From an uncultured Clostridia bacterium (GTDB lineage: Bacteria; Bacillota; Clostridia; TANB77; CAG-508), in assembly GCA_934169535.1 (NCBI GenBank), contig CAKPOC010000054.1, positions 1 through 6,667 on the forward strand: a DNA stretch of 6,667 nucleotides, written 5' to 3'. The first letter of the stretch is position 1, and each line of letters begins with the position of its first letter. Made by a program: the position numbers and the translations under genes. Positions 1 to 6,296 of the stretch are shown piece after piece. The notes beneath the pieces were generated by a model. The model searched no databases, was not told where the DNA came from, and worked only from the letters and a program-made list of their open reading frames with translations.

Positions 1-1612
1 CTTCTGGAACAGCTCTATCTACATCAAGTAAAGTATATACAGCTTCCATACCAGTTCTTATAGAATATTCTGTTGTAAATATTGTATCTCTTGGTGTTTC
101 TGCAAATTGACCAATAAATGCAAAATTTAACGCTCCTTTAGGAACAACTAAAGGTCTGTCGCTTTCTTTTCTTGGTTGAAAAAATGCGTTTATATATGGC
201 ATATAGCATGTTGTTGTGTTACATTTTTCTGTTGCATATTCTTTAATTTTATCTTGAGGGAATCCAATATGGTATAGCCACTCTTCGCACACTTCCTCAC
301 CTGTGCACTCTTTCATTGGCTTTTTAACATAGTTTCCTTCTTTATTTGTATTTAATGAATATACCCAAACTAAAACAGTATCTTTGTCTTGAGCTTTAAA
401 TTGAGGTTGTCTATTTATTGTCCAAGATAAATACCAATTATTTGTACTATCTTTTACAGTTACAATTCCACCTGTTGTAACTTTTCCACTTCTAGGATCT
501 CTTTTACATATTTTCATTATATAATCTATAATTTCATCATCTTTTGTTGCAATAGTTGCACTCATCCAGTTTGTTGCATCTACATTTCCACAGAATTTAT
601 CTGGATTTCCAAATTCTCCATTTGTTGCTTGTCTTGCAATATTTTTCCACAAATCCCAAGATTCGCCATATCCATTCTTTATTTTTGAAAGATCTGGCGC
701 TGTATCTTGAGTTCCATAACAAGATGTATCTGTACAACATCCATTTGTAATAAATACTAAATCATCTTCAGTTAACTCTATTTTTTCTTCTTTCCCATCT
801 TTTATATAGTCAATTTCCTTTGCAACTTTTTTGCTTCCTTGAGTTGTAATTACAACATTTTTTACATCAATTCCATATTCAATTGTTGCGCCATGGCTTT
901 CAAGATATTTTGTTAATGGTAAAATCATTGATTCATATTGATTATATTTTGTAAATCTTAATGCTGAAAAGTCTGGCAATCCATCTATATGATGAACATA
1001 TCTGCACAAATATCTTTTCATTTCCAATGCAGATGACCATCTTTGGAAAGCAAACATTGTTTGCCAATATAGCCAGAAATTTGTGTTCCAAAATGACTCT
1101 GGTAATACTTCAGATATTTTTTTATCTTCCAAATCTTTTTCTGGCGTAATAAATAATTTAGAAAGTGCCATTGCAGATTCTTTGTCTAACTTAAATTGCT
1201 TATCTGTGTGTGCATCTTCTCCGCGGTTTGCAGTTGCTCTACATAATGAATAATTTGGATCATGTTTATTTAACCAATAGTATTCATCTAATACTGAAAT
1301 ATTAGGTGTCTCAATTGATGGTACATCTCTAAACATATCCCACATGCACTCAAAATGGTTATCCATTTCTCTTCCTCCACGCATGTAAAATCCTTTTGTT
1401 ACATCTTTTCTTCCATCACAAGATCCTCCAGCTACATCCAATTTTTCTAGCAAATGAACATTTTCGCCTTTCATTTGGCCATCTCTAATTAAATAAAATG
1501 CTGCAGATAATCCTGCAAGACCTGTTCCTATAATATATGCTTTTTTTCTATCTACTCCCATTGGTTTTTCTGGGTGTGCAAAAGCTTCATAAGTTCCTGC
1601 TCCGTAATACAT
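1..1612 (-). CDS. ohyA: Oleate hydratase (FAD-dependent fatty acid double-bond hydratase), C-terminus outside window
   Basis: Family (myosin-cross-reactive-antigen/OhyA) enzymes add water to the cis-9 double bond of oleate or linoleate, giving 10-hydroxy fatty acids; they detoxify host or dietary unsaturated fatty acids at the cytosolic membrane face. 537 codons are visible of a family length near 590, so about 50 C-terminal residues are missing. The N-terminus MYYGAGTYEAF is typical. Seen: FAD Rossmann motif GTGLAG (29-34), LLEK (54-57), FAD loop GGSCDG (62-67), RGGREMDNHFE (78-88) with the catalytic water-activating Glu82, Tyr201 in KRY matching the family proton donor, and SWTINRQPQF (396-405) carrying the substrate-site Thr and Asn. 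No signal peptide. The start is fixed by AAGGAGG placed 7 nt upstream of the ATG. It has its own promoter and is separated by a terminator from the polysaccharide operon. Thirteen cysteines, including a Cys-Cys pair (292-293), are more than I would expect but not diagnostic. Confidence 0.95.
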   Translation of the reverse strand, partial: MYYGAGTYEAFAHPEKPMGVDRKKAYIIGTGLAGLSAAFYLIRDGQMKGENVHLLEKLDVAGGSCDGRKDVTKGFYMRGGREMDNHFECMWDMFRDVPSIETPNISVLDEYYWLNKHDPNYSLCRATANRGEDAHTDKQFKLDKESAMALSKLFITPEKDLEDKKISEVLPESFWNTNFWLYWQTMFAFQRWSSALEMKRYLCRYVHHIDGLPDFSALRFTKYNQYESMILPLTKYLESHGATIEYGIDVKNVVITTQGSKKVAKEIDYIKDGKEEKIELTEDDLVFITNGCCTDTSCYGTQDTAPDLSKIKNGYGESWDLWKNIARQATNGEFGNPDKFCGNVDATNWMSATIATKDDEIIDYIMKICKRDPRSGKVTTGGIVTVKDSTNNWYLSWTINRQPQFKAQDKDTVLVWVYSLNTNKEGNYVKKPMKECTGEEVCEEWLYHIGFPQDKIKEYATEKCNTTTCYMPYINAFFQPRKESDRPLVVPKGALNFAFIGQFAETPRDTIFTTEYSIRTGMEAVYTLLDVDRAVPE

Positions 1613-1647
1613 AAAAATTCCTCCTTAATACATAATTTATATATAGG

Positions 1648-1675
1648 ATTATACATTAGGGAATTTTTTATTCAA
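1648..1675 (-). promoter_or_regulatory. Probable sigma-A promoter of ohyA
   Basis: On the minus strand a TTGAAT -35 box (1675-1670) is followed after 16 nt by a perfect TATAAT -10 box (1653-1648). Transcription would start near 1641, giving a leader of about 30 nt that contains the strong AAGGAGG site and the ohyA ATG at 1612. A TGTATAA half-site shared with the upstream dyads overlaps the -10 box (1655-1649), so a regulator binding those dyads could also block the promoter; that is inference. In such AT-rich DNA some promoter-like matches arise by chance, but the spacing and position favour this one. Confidence 0.65.
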
Positions 1676-1693
1676 TCATCAATATATTTCTTG

Positions 1694-1728
1694 TGTATAA
1701 ATTTTATACATTTTTATTAAAATGTATA
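1694..1728. repeat. Two overlapping AT-rich inverted repeats upstream of the ohyA promoter (candidate operator)
   Basis: Dyad one is an 8-1-8 perfect palindrome at 1694-1710, reading TGTATAAATTTTATACA on the plus strand. Dyad two is a 10-bp perfect inverted repeat with a 4-nt loop: TATACATTTT (1705-1714), TATT, AAAATGTATA (1719-1728). They share the TATACA segment 1705-1710. The hexamer TGTATA thus occurs at 1694-1699 (+), 1710-1705 (-), 1723-1728 (+) and again across the -10 box at 1655-1650 (-). The array lies about 18-53 nt upstream of the -35 box, a usual place for activator sites. On the plus strand dyad two is followed by seven Ts (1729-1735), so it could alternatively act as a terminator for plus-strand transcription, although no plus-strand gene is seen. 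Confidence 0.45.
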
Positions 1729-1737
1729 TTTTTTTGC

Positions 1738-1777
1738 AAATAAAAATACACAAGAGTTTTTAATAACTCTTATGCAC
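1738..1777 (-). terminator. Rho-independent terminator at the end of the polysaccharide operon
   Basis: Reading the minus strand, GTGCATAAGAGTT (1777-1765) pairs with AACTCTTGTGTAT (1758-1746) over 13 positions, three of them G-U wobbles, around a 6-nt loop ATTAAA that contains the last bases of the stop codon of the acyltransferase gene. The run TTTTATTT (1745-1738) follows at once. The seven inner pairs (AAGAGTT/AACTCTT) are perfect. The stem is AT-rich and probably of moderate strength. It separates the upstream operon from the ohyA promoter. Confidence 0.65.
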
Positions 1778-2887
1778 TTCTTTAATTGCGTTTTTAAATT
1801 TATCTATTATTAATGCAAGAAGTATGCTTAATGTAATAGACACCAAAAATGCTACTAATCCTATACTAGGATTTACTCTTTCCCAAGCCTGAGCAGCCCA
1901 TGGCGTTGCTAAAAATCTTTTTACATCAAATTTTTCAAAATATGGTACTCCTTTACAATATAAAATATAGCAAATTATGCTCACAAAGTTTGCAAATAAT
2001 AAATGTGACTCCATAATTGTAAACGTATTTTTTGCAACAAATGTTATGTACCTATTTTCTTTTATTTTGCTTGCCAAATAGCTCATTATTATGTACCAAA
2101 ATAATATACCTGTTATAGATGTAATTATTGGCAAATACCATTTAAAAAATCCTGACATTACCCTTGTATTACCAAATTTTATTTGTTCTCCAAACATTAA
2201 AACCAAAATTAAATTTATAATAATACAACTTGCAAGAATTAGTATTTTGTTTTTATTTTTTAATTTATCTTCTATGTAGTTTTTAAAGATGTATCCCAAA
2301 TGATAAAATTGAATATAAAATAAAAAGTTTAAAATTGCACTCCAATACCAACCAATTTTATATACTCCATTAATTGCTAAATATACCGCTATAAAACCAG
2401 CCCATATAAAACATATTGTTAAAATTAAATCATTTGCTTTACTTTTTTTAAATATATTTTTGATTATATTGTAAGCAATTGAAACCCAAAATAGCATTAT
2501 AACAAACCATGCTGCTCCATTTAACTGAGTTAGTGTTCCCCAAAAAAATGTTAAAAAAAAGTTTTGAGTAAATGTCCAGCTAGTGCCAAATATATTATCA
2601 ATTAAAAGCCCTATGTTAAACATTACAATGTTCCATATAGTAAGTGGAACTAATAGCTTTTTTACTTTATGTTTTATATTTTTTAATATGCTCTGTCTTT
2701 TAAAAAAGTATCCTGCTGCAAAAACAAAAAGTGGCATAAAGAACGAATCGTATGGAAATAGATTTGTTAATATATTTATCGGGCAAAGTACATGCACATC
2801 TACTACCATTATTATTGCAAGCACATATAATAAATCAAAAGTAAAGTTTCTTTTGTTTTCGTTTTTTATTTCAAATTCTTCTTTCAT
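1760..2887 (-). CDS. Acyltransferase-3 family integral membrane protein (probable glycan O-acyltransferase)
   Basis: A 375-residue polytopic protein with about ten hydrophobic segments (roughly 16-35, 50-63, 80-97, 108-118, 124-143, 153-172, 179-201, 214-232, 250-272, 341-361), the usual size and topology of the AT3 family (OafA/WecH/fucose-acetylase-like). These transfer acetyl or other acyl groups onto surface sugars. Family marks seen: FDLL...VVDVH (17-32) with the predicted catalytic His32, FFMPLFVFAAGYFF (49-62), and AKNTFTIMESHLLF (285-298), equivalent to the late AT3 'GxxS/T..I...H' segment. The conserved Arg 11 residues before the first His is Tyr21 here, so activity is less certain. 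It starts at the first ATG, with AGAGG 7 nt upstream. It is the last gene before a terminator, about 100 nt after rfbB, with no evident promoter of its own, so it is probably co-transcribed. The acyl acceptor cannot be read from sequence. Confidence 0.85.
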   Translation of the reverse strand: MKEEFEIKNENKRNFTFDLLYVLAIIMVVDVHVLCPINILTNLFPYDSFFMPLFVFAAGYFFKRQSILKNIKHKVKKLLVPLTIWNIVMFNIGLLIDNIFGTSWTFTQNFFLTFFWGTLTQLNGAAWFVIMLFWVSIAYNIIKNIFKKSKANDLILTICFIWAGFIAVYLAINGVYKIGWYWSAILNFLFYIQFYHLGYIFKNYIEDKLKNKNKILILASCIIINLILVLMFGEQIKFGNTRVMSGFFKWYLPIITSITGILFWYIIMSYLASKIKENRYITFVAKNTFTIMESHLLFANFVSIICYILYCKGVPYFEKFDVKRFLATPWAAQAWERVNPSIGLVAFLVSITLSILLALIIDKFKNAIKEVHKSY

Positions 2888-2908
2888 TTGTAATCCTCTT
2901 TTATTTTC

Positions 2909-2986
2909 TTATTTTAATTCTTCTCTGGCTAGGTTTAATGCTTCTAATATTACTTTGTCCATGTCGTAATATTTATAACTTCCTAA
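2909..2986 (-). pseudogene. glf: Remnant: 3' end of a UDP-galactopyranose mutase gene (glf)
   Basis: Between rfbB and the acyltransferase, a minus-strand frame of 25 codons plus a TAA begins LGSYKYYDMDKVI and ends in ALNLAREELK. It closely resembles the last ~25 residues of Glf, the flavoenzyme converting UDP-galactopyranose to UDP-galactofuranose, whose C-terminal segment has the pattern RLGxYxYxDMDxxIxxAL. The frame is closed by a TAA at 2995-2993, inside the rfbB tail, so nothing of the preceding ~340 residues remains. The internal ATG (2962-2960) has no well-spaced ribosome binding site. The assignment is from remembered family patterns. An alternative is a frameshifted tail of rfbB (family ends resemble SGEYQxYY), but the DMDxxI and ALN matches favour Glf. 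Confidence 0.7.
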
Positions 2987-2987
2987 T

Positions 2988-3956
2988 TTATTTTAACCAA
3001 TCCTTATTTTCAAGGTACCAGTCAATTGTTTTAACAATTCCATCTTCAAATTTTGTTTCTGGCTCCCAGCCTAACTCTTTTTTTATTTTTGATGGATCAA
3101 TTGCATATCTATAATCGTGCCCTTTTCTATCCTCTACATACTCTATTAAATCCTCAGATTTTCCTAAATGTTTTAGTATTAATTTTACAATTTCGATATT
3201 ACGTTTTTCATTGTGTCCACCTATGTTGTACCTTTGACCTGCTTTTCCATTGTGGAACACTAAATCAATTGCTTTACAATGGTCTTCAACATATAACCAG
3301 TCTCTGATGTTTTTTCCTGTTCCATATACGGGTAACTTTTTGTTTTCTAGAGCTAGCTTTATCATATGTGGAATTAATTTTTCGTTATGCTGGTATGGAC
3401 CATAATTGTTTGAACAATTTGTAACAGTTACATTCATTTTATAAGTTTCATGATAAGCCTTAGCAATTAGATCCGAGCTTGCTTTTGAAGCAGAATATGG
3501 GCTATTAGGTTTTATCATACTCTCTTCTGTAAAATAGCCTTCTTCTCCAAGGGTTCCATAAACTTCATCAGTTGAAATATGTACAAATTTGTTTTTACTA
3601 CCTTCGCCCCAAACTTGCTTTGCAGCCTCTAATAAAGTGTGCGTGCCAATTACATTAGTTTGAGTAAATATAAATGGTCTTTTTATGCTGTTATCTACAT
3701 GGCTTTCTGCTGCGAAATGAATTACTCCGTTAATGTTATACTTTTCAAATAGTTTTTTTACATTTTCAAAATCGCATATGTCGCCTTGTACAAAAGTGAT
3801 TTTATCTATTACTTTATCTAAATTGTGAATATTTCCTGCATATGTTAGCTTGTCTAAAACAACAATATTATATTCTGGATATTTATTTTTAAAATATTCT
3901 ACAAAATTGCTTCCTATGAACCCTGCAGCTCCTGTCACTAATATGTTTCTTTCCAT
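2988..3956 (-). CDS. rfbB: dTDP-glucose 4,6-dehydratase (RmlB), C-terminus possibly shortened
   Basis: Second step of dTDP-L-rhamnose synthesis: NAD+-dependent conversion of dTDP-D-glucose to dTDP-4-keto-6-deoxyglucose, by a cytosolic dimeric extended-SDR enzyme. Seen: NAD-binding GAAGFIG (9-15), DKLTYAGN (35-42), GDICD (58-62), AAESHVD (82-88), catalytic Thr-Asp-Glu in STDEVYG (128-134), YSASK (154-158) with catalytic Tyr154 and Lys158, NNYGPYQ (183-189), RDWLYVEDH (218-226) and YNIGG (243-247). All expected catalytic residues are present. At 322 residues it is shorter than the usual ~340-360. It stops at WYLENKDWLK, where most homologues run on ~15-20 residues with a YY-containing tail, and a glf remnant begins directly after the stop. 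The catalytic core is complete, so activity may persist. TAGGAG precedes the ATG by 7 nt; the gap to rfbC is 15 nt. Confidence 0.95.
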   Translation of the reverse strand: MERNILVTGAAGFIGSNFVEYFKNKYPEYNIVVLDKLTYAGNIHNLDKVIDKITFVQGDICDFENVKKLFEKYNINGVIHFAAESHVDNSIKRPFIFTQTNVIGTHTLLEAAKQVWGEGSKNKFVHISTDEVYGTLGEEGYFTEESMIKPNSPYSASKASSDLIAKAYHETYKMNVTVTNCSNNYGPYQHNEKLIPHMIKLALENKKLPVYGTGKNIRDWLYVEDHCKAIDLVFHNGKAGQRYNIGGHNEKRNIEIVKLILKHLGKSEDLIEYVEDRKGHDYRYAIDPSKIKKELGWEPETKFEDGIVKTIDWYLENKDWLK

Positions 3957-3971
3957 TTTAATTCTCCTACT

Positions 3972-4550
3972 TTATAAATTTTTAAATAAGTCTGTATTTT
4001 TTAACTCTTTAAGAGATGGCCATTTAGAATCTTTTTCAGATGTTAAAAGTTCTTCTTTTTTTATATTGTCCATTGGCCATTTAATTCCAATTTCTTCATC
4101 GTCCCATTTTAGTCCACCTTCTGCTTCATGGTTGTATATATCATCACATTTGTAAGTAAATTCAGCCTCATCAGAAAGGACTAAAAATCCATGAGCAAAA
4201 CCTTTAGGAATCATAAACATTTTTTTGTTTTCTTCAGAAAGGATTACGCCCTCCCACTTGCCATATGTTTGGCTGCTTGGTCTTAAATCAACTGCTACAT
4301 CAAATACTTCACCTTTTATTACTCTTACAAGTTTGGCCTGAGTATTTTCTTTTTGAAAATGCAAACCTCTTAAAACTCCTTTTTTTGATTTAGATTGATT
4401 ATCTTGTACAAAATTATAGTTTAATCCTAATTCTTCAAAATCCTTTTGGCTGTAAGTTTCCATAAAATATCCTCTGTTGTCGCCAAAAACTGTAGGTTCT
4501 ATTACATAAACACCTTCAATTGAAGTTTCTACTTTTTTAAATTTTCCCAT
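3972..4550 (-). CDS. rfbC: dTDP-4-dehydrorhamnose 3,5-epimerase (RmlC)
   Basis: Third step of the pathway: double epimerisation of dTDP-4-keto-6-deoxyglucose to dTDP-4-keto-L-rhamnose by a cupin-fold dimer. With the start used here the protein has 192 residues, near the family norm. Motifs (this numbering): GDNRGYFMETY (23-33), catalytic His64 in GVLRGLHFQ (58-66), KLVRVIKGEVFDVAVDLR (73-90), IPKGFAHGFLVL (114-125), the Tyr133 segment FTYK (131-134), and WDDEEIGIKWP (149-159). An ATG five codons upstream (4565) directly abuts the rfbA stop and has no ribosome binding site. The ATG at 4550 has GGAGG 5 nt before it and gives MGKFKKVETSIEGVYVIEP, the usual family N-terminus, so it is preferred. 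No active-site residue appears missing. Confidence 0.95.
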   Translation of the reverse strand: MGKFKKVETSIEGVYVIEPTVFGDNRGYFMETYSQKDFEELGLNYNFVQDNQSKSKKGVLRGLHFQKENTQAKLVRVIKGEVFDVAVDLRPSSQTYGKWEGVILSEENKKMFMIPKGFAHGFLVLSDEAEFTYKCDDIYNHEAEGGLKWDDEEIGIKWPMDNIKKEELLTSEKDSKWPSLKELKNTDLFKNL

Positions 4551-4555
4551 GTTTT

Positions 4556-4560
4556 CCTCC
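4556..4560 (-). promoter_or_regulatory. Ribosome binding site that decides the rfbC start
   Basis: GGAGG on the minus strand lies 5 nt before the ATG at 4550. It sits inside the codons that would be translated if the ATG at 4565 were used, and that ATG has only an AT-rich sequence before it. The same stop-15 nt-ATG geometry occurs at the rfbD/rfbA and rfbC/rfbB junctions, which supports the 4550 start. Confidence 0.8.
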
Positions 4561-4565
4561 GTCAT

Positions 4566-5444
4566 TTAAATATTTTCTGTTAAATCCATTAAAAATTGAC
4601 CATAATCGCTTTTAAGTAGTGGTCTTGCTAAATTGCATAGTTGTTCTTTGTCTATCCATTTGTTTTCAAATGCAATTTCTTCTGGGCAGCAAATAAGCAT
4701 TCCTTGTCTTTTTTCTATTGTTTGCACAAAATTTGAAGTTTCTATTAATGCGTCATGTGTGCCTGTGTCAAACCACGCCATTCCTCTTCCAAGTTTTTCT
4801 ACTTTTAGTTTCTTTTGGTTCATATAAACTTCATTTATTGATGTTATTTCCAGTTCACCTCTTGCTGAAGGTTTTATGCTTTTAGCAATTTCTACAACAT
4901 CATTTGTGTAAAAGTATAGTCCTGGGACTGCATAATTTGACTTAGGCTCTAACGGTTTTTCTTCTATAGATGTTGCATTTCCGTTTTCATCTATTTCAAC
5001 AACGCCATATCTTCTTGGGTCTTTTACTTTGTATCCAAAAATTGTTGCCTCTTCTTCTCTTTCATTTGCTCTTTTTAGTACGTCTATTAAATCTCCTCCA
5101 TAAAACATGTTGTCACCTAAAATCAATGCAACATTGGAGTCTTGTATAAAGTTTTCGCCTATTATAAAAGCTTCTGCAAGTCCATTTGGTTTTTCTTGAA
5201 CAGCATATTCAATGCTCATTCCCCATTTAGAACCATCTCCTAACAAGTCTTTAAATGTTTGGTTGTCCCTTGGTGTTGTAATTATTAGTATTTCTCTGAT
5301 TCCTGCTGCCATCAAGACATACAAAGGGTAATATATCATTGGTTTGTCATATACCGGCATAATTTGTTTAGATATTGCAACAGTTAGTGGATATAGTCTT
5401 GTTCCGCTTCCTCCTGCTAGTATTATTCCTTTTCTTTTTTTCAT
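4566..5444 (-). CDS. rfbA: Glucose-1-phosphate thymidylyltransferase (RmlA)
   Basis: First, pathway-committing step: glucose-1-phosphate + dTTP gives dTDP-glucose + pyrophosphate. It is cytosolic, usually tetrameric and feedback-inhibited by dTDP-rhamnose. The 292 residues match the family length. Seen: nucleotide-binding signature GGSGTRLYPLT (11-21), KQIMPVYDKPMIYYPL (26-41), QEKPNGLAEAF (83-93), metal-binding Asp111 in LGDNMFYG (109-116), YGVVE (146-150), EEKP (161-164), VPGLYFY (173-179), GELEITSIN (196-204) and FDTGTHDAL (225-233). The ending LLKSDYGQFLM is the typical RmlA tail. AAAGGAG lies 8 nt before the ATG, and the gap from the rfbD stop is 15 nt. It is complete, with nothing odd. 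Confidence 0.97.
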   Translation of the reverse strand: MKKRKGIILAGGSGTRLYPLTVAISKQIMPVYDKPMIYYPLYVLMAAGIREILIITTPRDNQTFKDLLGDGSKWGMSIEYAVQEKPNGLAEAFIIGENFIQDSNVALILGDNMFYGGDLIDVLKRANEREEEATIFGYKVKDPRRYGVVEIDENGNATSIEEKPLEPKSNYAVPGLYFYTNDVVEIAKSIKPSARGELEITSINEVYMNQKKLKVEKLGRGMAWFDTGTHDALIETSNFVQTIEKRQGMLICCPEEIAFENKWIDKEQLCNLARPLLKSDYGQFLMDLTENI

Positions 5445-5459
5445 AGCAAAGCTCCTTTA

Positions 5460-6293
5460 TTATTTTCCTAAATATCTCTTTAAGGCATCTTCATATGTTG
5501 GTATTTTTATTCCGCATTTTAATAGTTTGCCCTTTGACATTTGAGAATTTTTTGGTCTTTTAGCTGGGCTTTTAAATTCTTCACTTGTTACAGGAATAAC
5601 TTTGCACTTTATATTTTCTAAATCATAAATCATTTTTGTGAAGTCGTACCATGTTGTATATCCTATATTAGTTGAATTATATATTCCAAATGGTATTTTC
5701 TTTTCCATTGCTTGATGAATTATAGAAGCTAAGTCTACTGCATAAGTTGGACTTCCATGTTGGTCGTTTACAACTTTTACTTCTTCGTGGTCCTTCGAAA
5801 GATTTATCATTGTTTGTACAAAATTATGTCCATCTCCATATAACCATGCTGTTCTAAAAATATAGAATTTCTTACAATTTTCTTCAATAAATTTTTCCCC
5901 TGCAAGTTTTGTTGTTCCATATACTGCTTGTGGATTTTTTTCATCATCTTCGCTATAATCTTCTGAAACATCTTTTTCTCCGCCAAACACGTAATCTGTG
6001 CTTATATGAACTAGTACTGCGTCATTTTCTTGTGCTGCTATTGCCAAGTTCTTTGGCCCTATTGCATTAATTTTATACACCAATTCCTCATTTTCTTCTG
6101 CTTTATCTACTGCTGTATATGCAGCACAGTTAATTATGTAATCTGGCTTAACGTTTTTTGCGTATTCCTTTACTGCCTCTAAATTAGTAATGTCTAAGTC
6201 TGCAACATCTGTACAAATTAGTTCGTTTTCCTTTAGCTCATTTCTTACTGCTTTTGCAAGCATTCCGTTTGCTCCTGTTATTAAAATTTTCAT
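5460..6293 (-). CDS. rfbD: dTDP-4-dehydrorhamnose reductase (RmlD)
   Basis: Last step of dTDP-L-rhamnose synthesis: NAD(P)H-dependent reduction of dTDP-4-keto-L-rhamnose, by a cytosolic SDR enzyme. The 277 residues fit the family. Seen: Rossmann motif GANGMLA (7-13; the third position is Ala where many relatives have Gly), NCAAYTAVDKAE (55-66), STDYVF (98-103), YGTTK (125-129) with catalytic Tyr125 and Lys129, RTAWLYG (147-153), DQHGSPTYA (177-185) and the substrate-binding RPKNSQMSK (246-254). Only 3 nt separate the flippase stop from this ATG, and the ribosome binding site AGGAGAGGA is made of the last codons of the flippase gene, so translational coupling is likely. Although it encodes the last enzyme, it is the first of the four rhamnose genes in transcription order. 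Confidence 0.95.
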   Translation of the reverse strand: MKILITGANGMLAKAVRNELKENELICTDVADLDITNLEAVKEYAKNVKPDYIINCAAYTAVDKAEENEELVYKINAIGPKNLAIAAQENDAVLVHISTDYVFGGEKDVSEDYSEDDEKNPQAVYGTTKLAGEKFIEENCKKFYIFRTAWLYGDGHNFVQTMINLSKDHEEVKVVNDQHGSPTYAVDLASIIHQAMEKKIPFGIYNSTNIGYTTWYDFTKMIYDLENIKCKVIPVTSEEFKSPAKRPKNSQMSKGKLLKCGIKIPTYEDALKRYLGK

Positions 6294-6296
6294 TGT

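Noticed and set aside
2909..2962. Possible 17-residue peptide gene starting at the ATG at 2962
   Set aside because: Its nearest AGGA-like site is about 19 nt away, and its frame continues upstream as Glf-like sequence, so it reads as the tail of a broken gene rather than a small gene.
2583..2969. Plus-strand open frame of 128 codons
   Set aside because: It lies antisense to the acyltransferase N-terminal half and the glf remnant, has no ribosome binding site, and its composition mirrors the complement of transmembrane codons. It is a shadow.
2938..2975. TAATATT-like inverted repeat inside the glf remnant
   Set aside because: It is short, purely A/T and explained by the coding sequence of the Glf tail; it is expected by chance in DNA this AT-rich.
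3850..4155. Plus-strand open frame of 101 codons across the rfbB/rfbC junction
   Set aside because: It is antisense to two well-identified genes, has no recognisable family motif and no Shine-Dalgarno sequence.
4551..4565. rfbC starting at the ATG at 4565
   Set aside because: It abuts the rfbA stop without a ribosome binding site, adds five residues not typical of RmlC, and would place the clear GGAGG inside the coding region.
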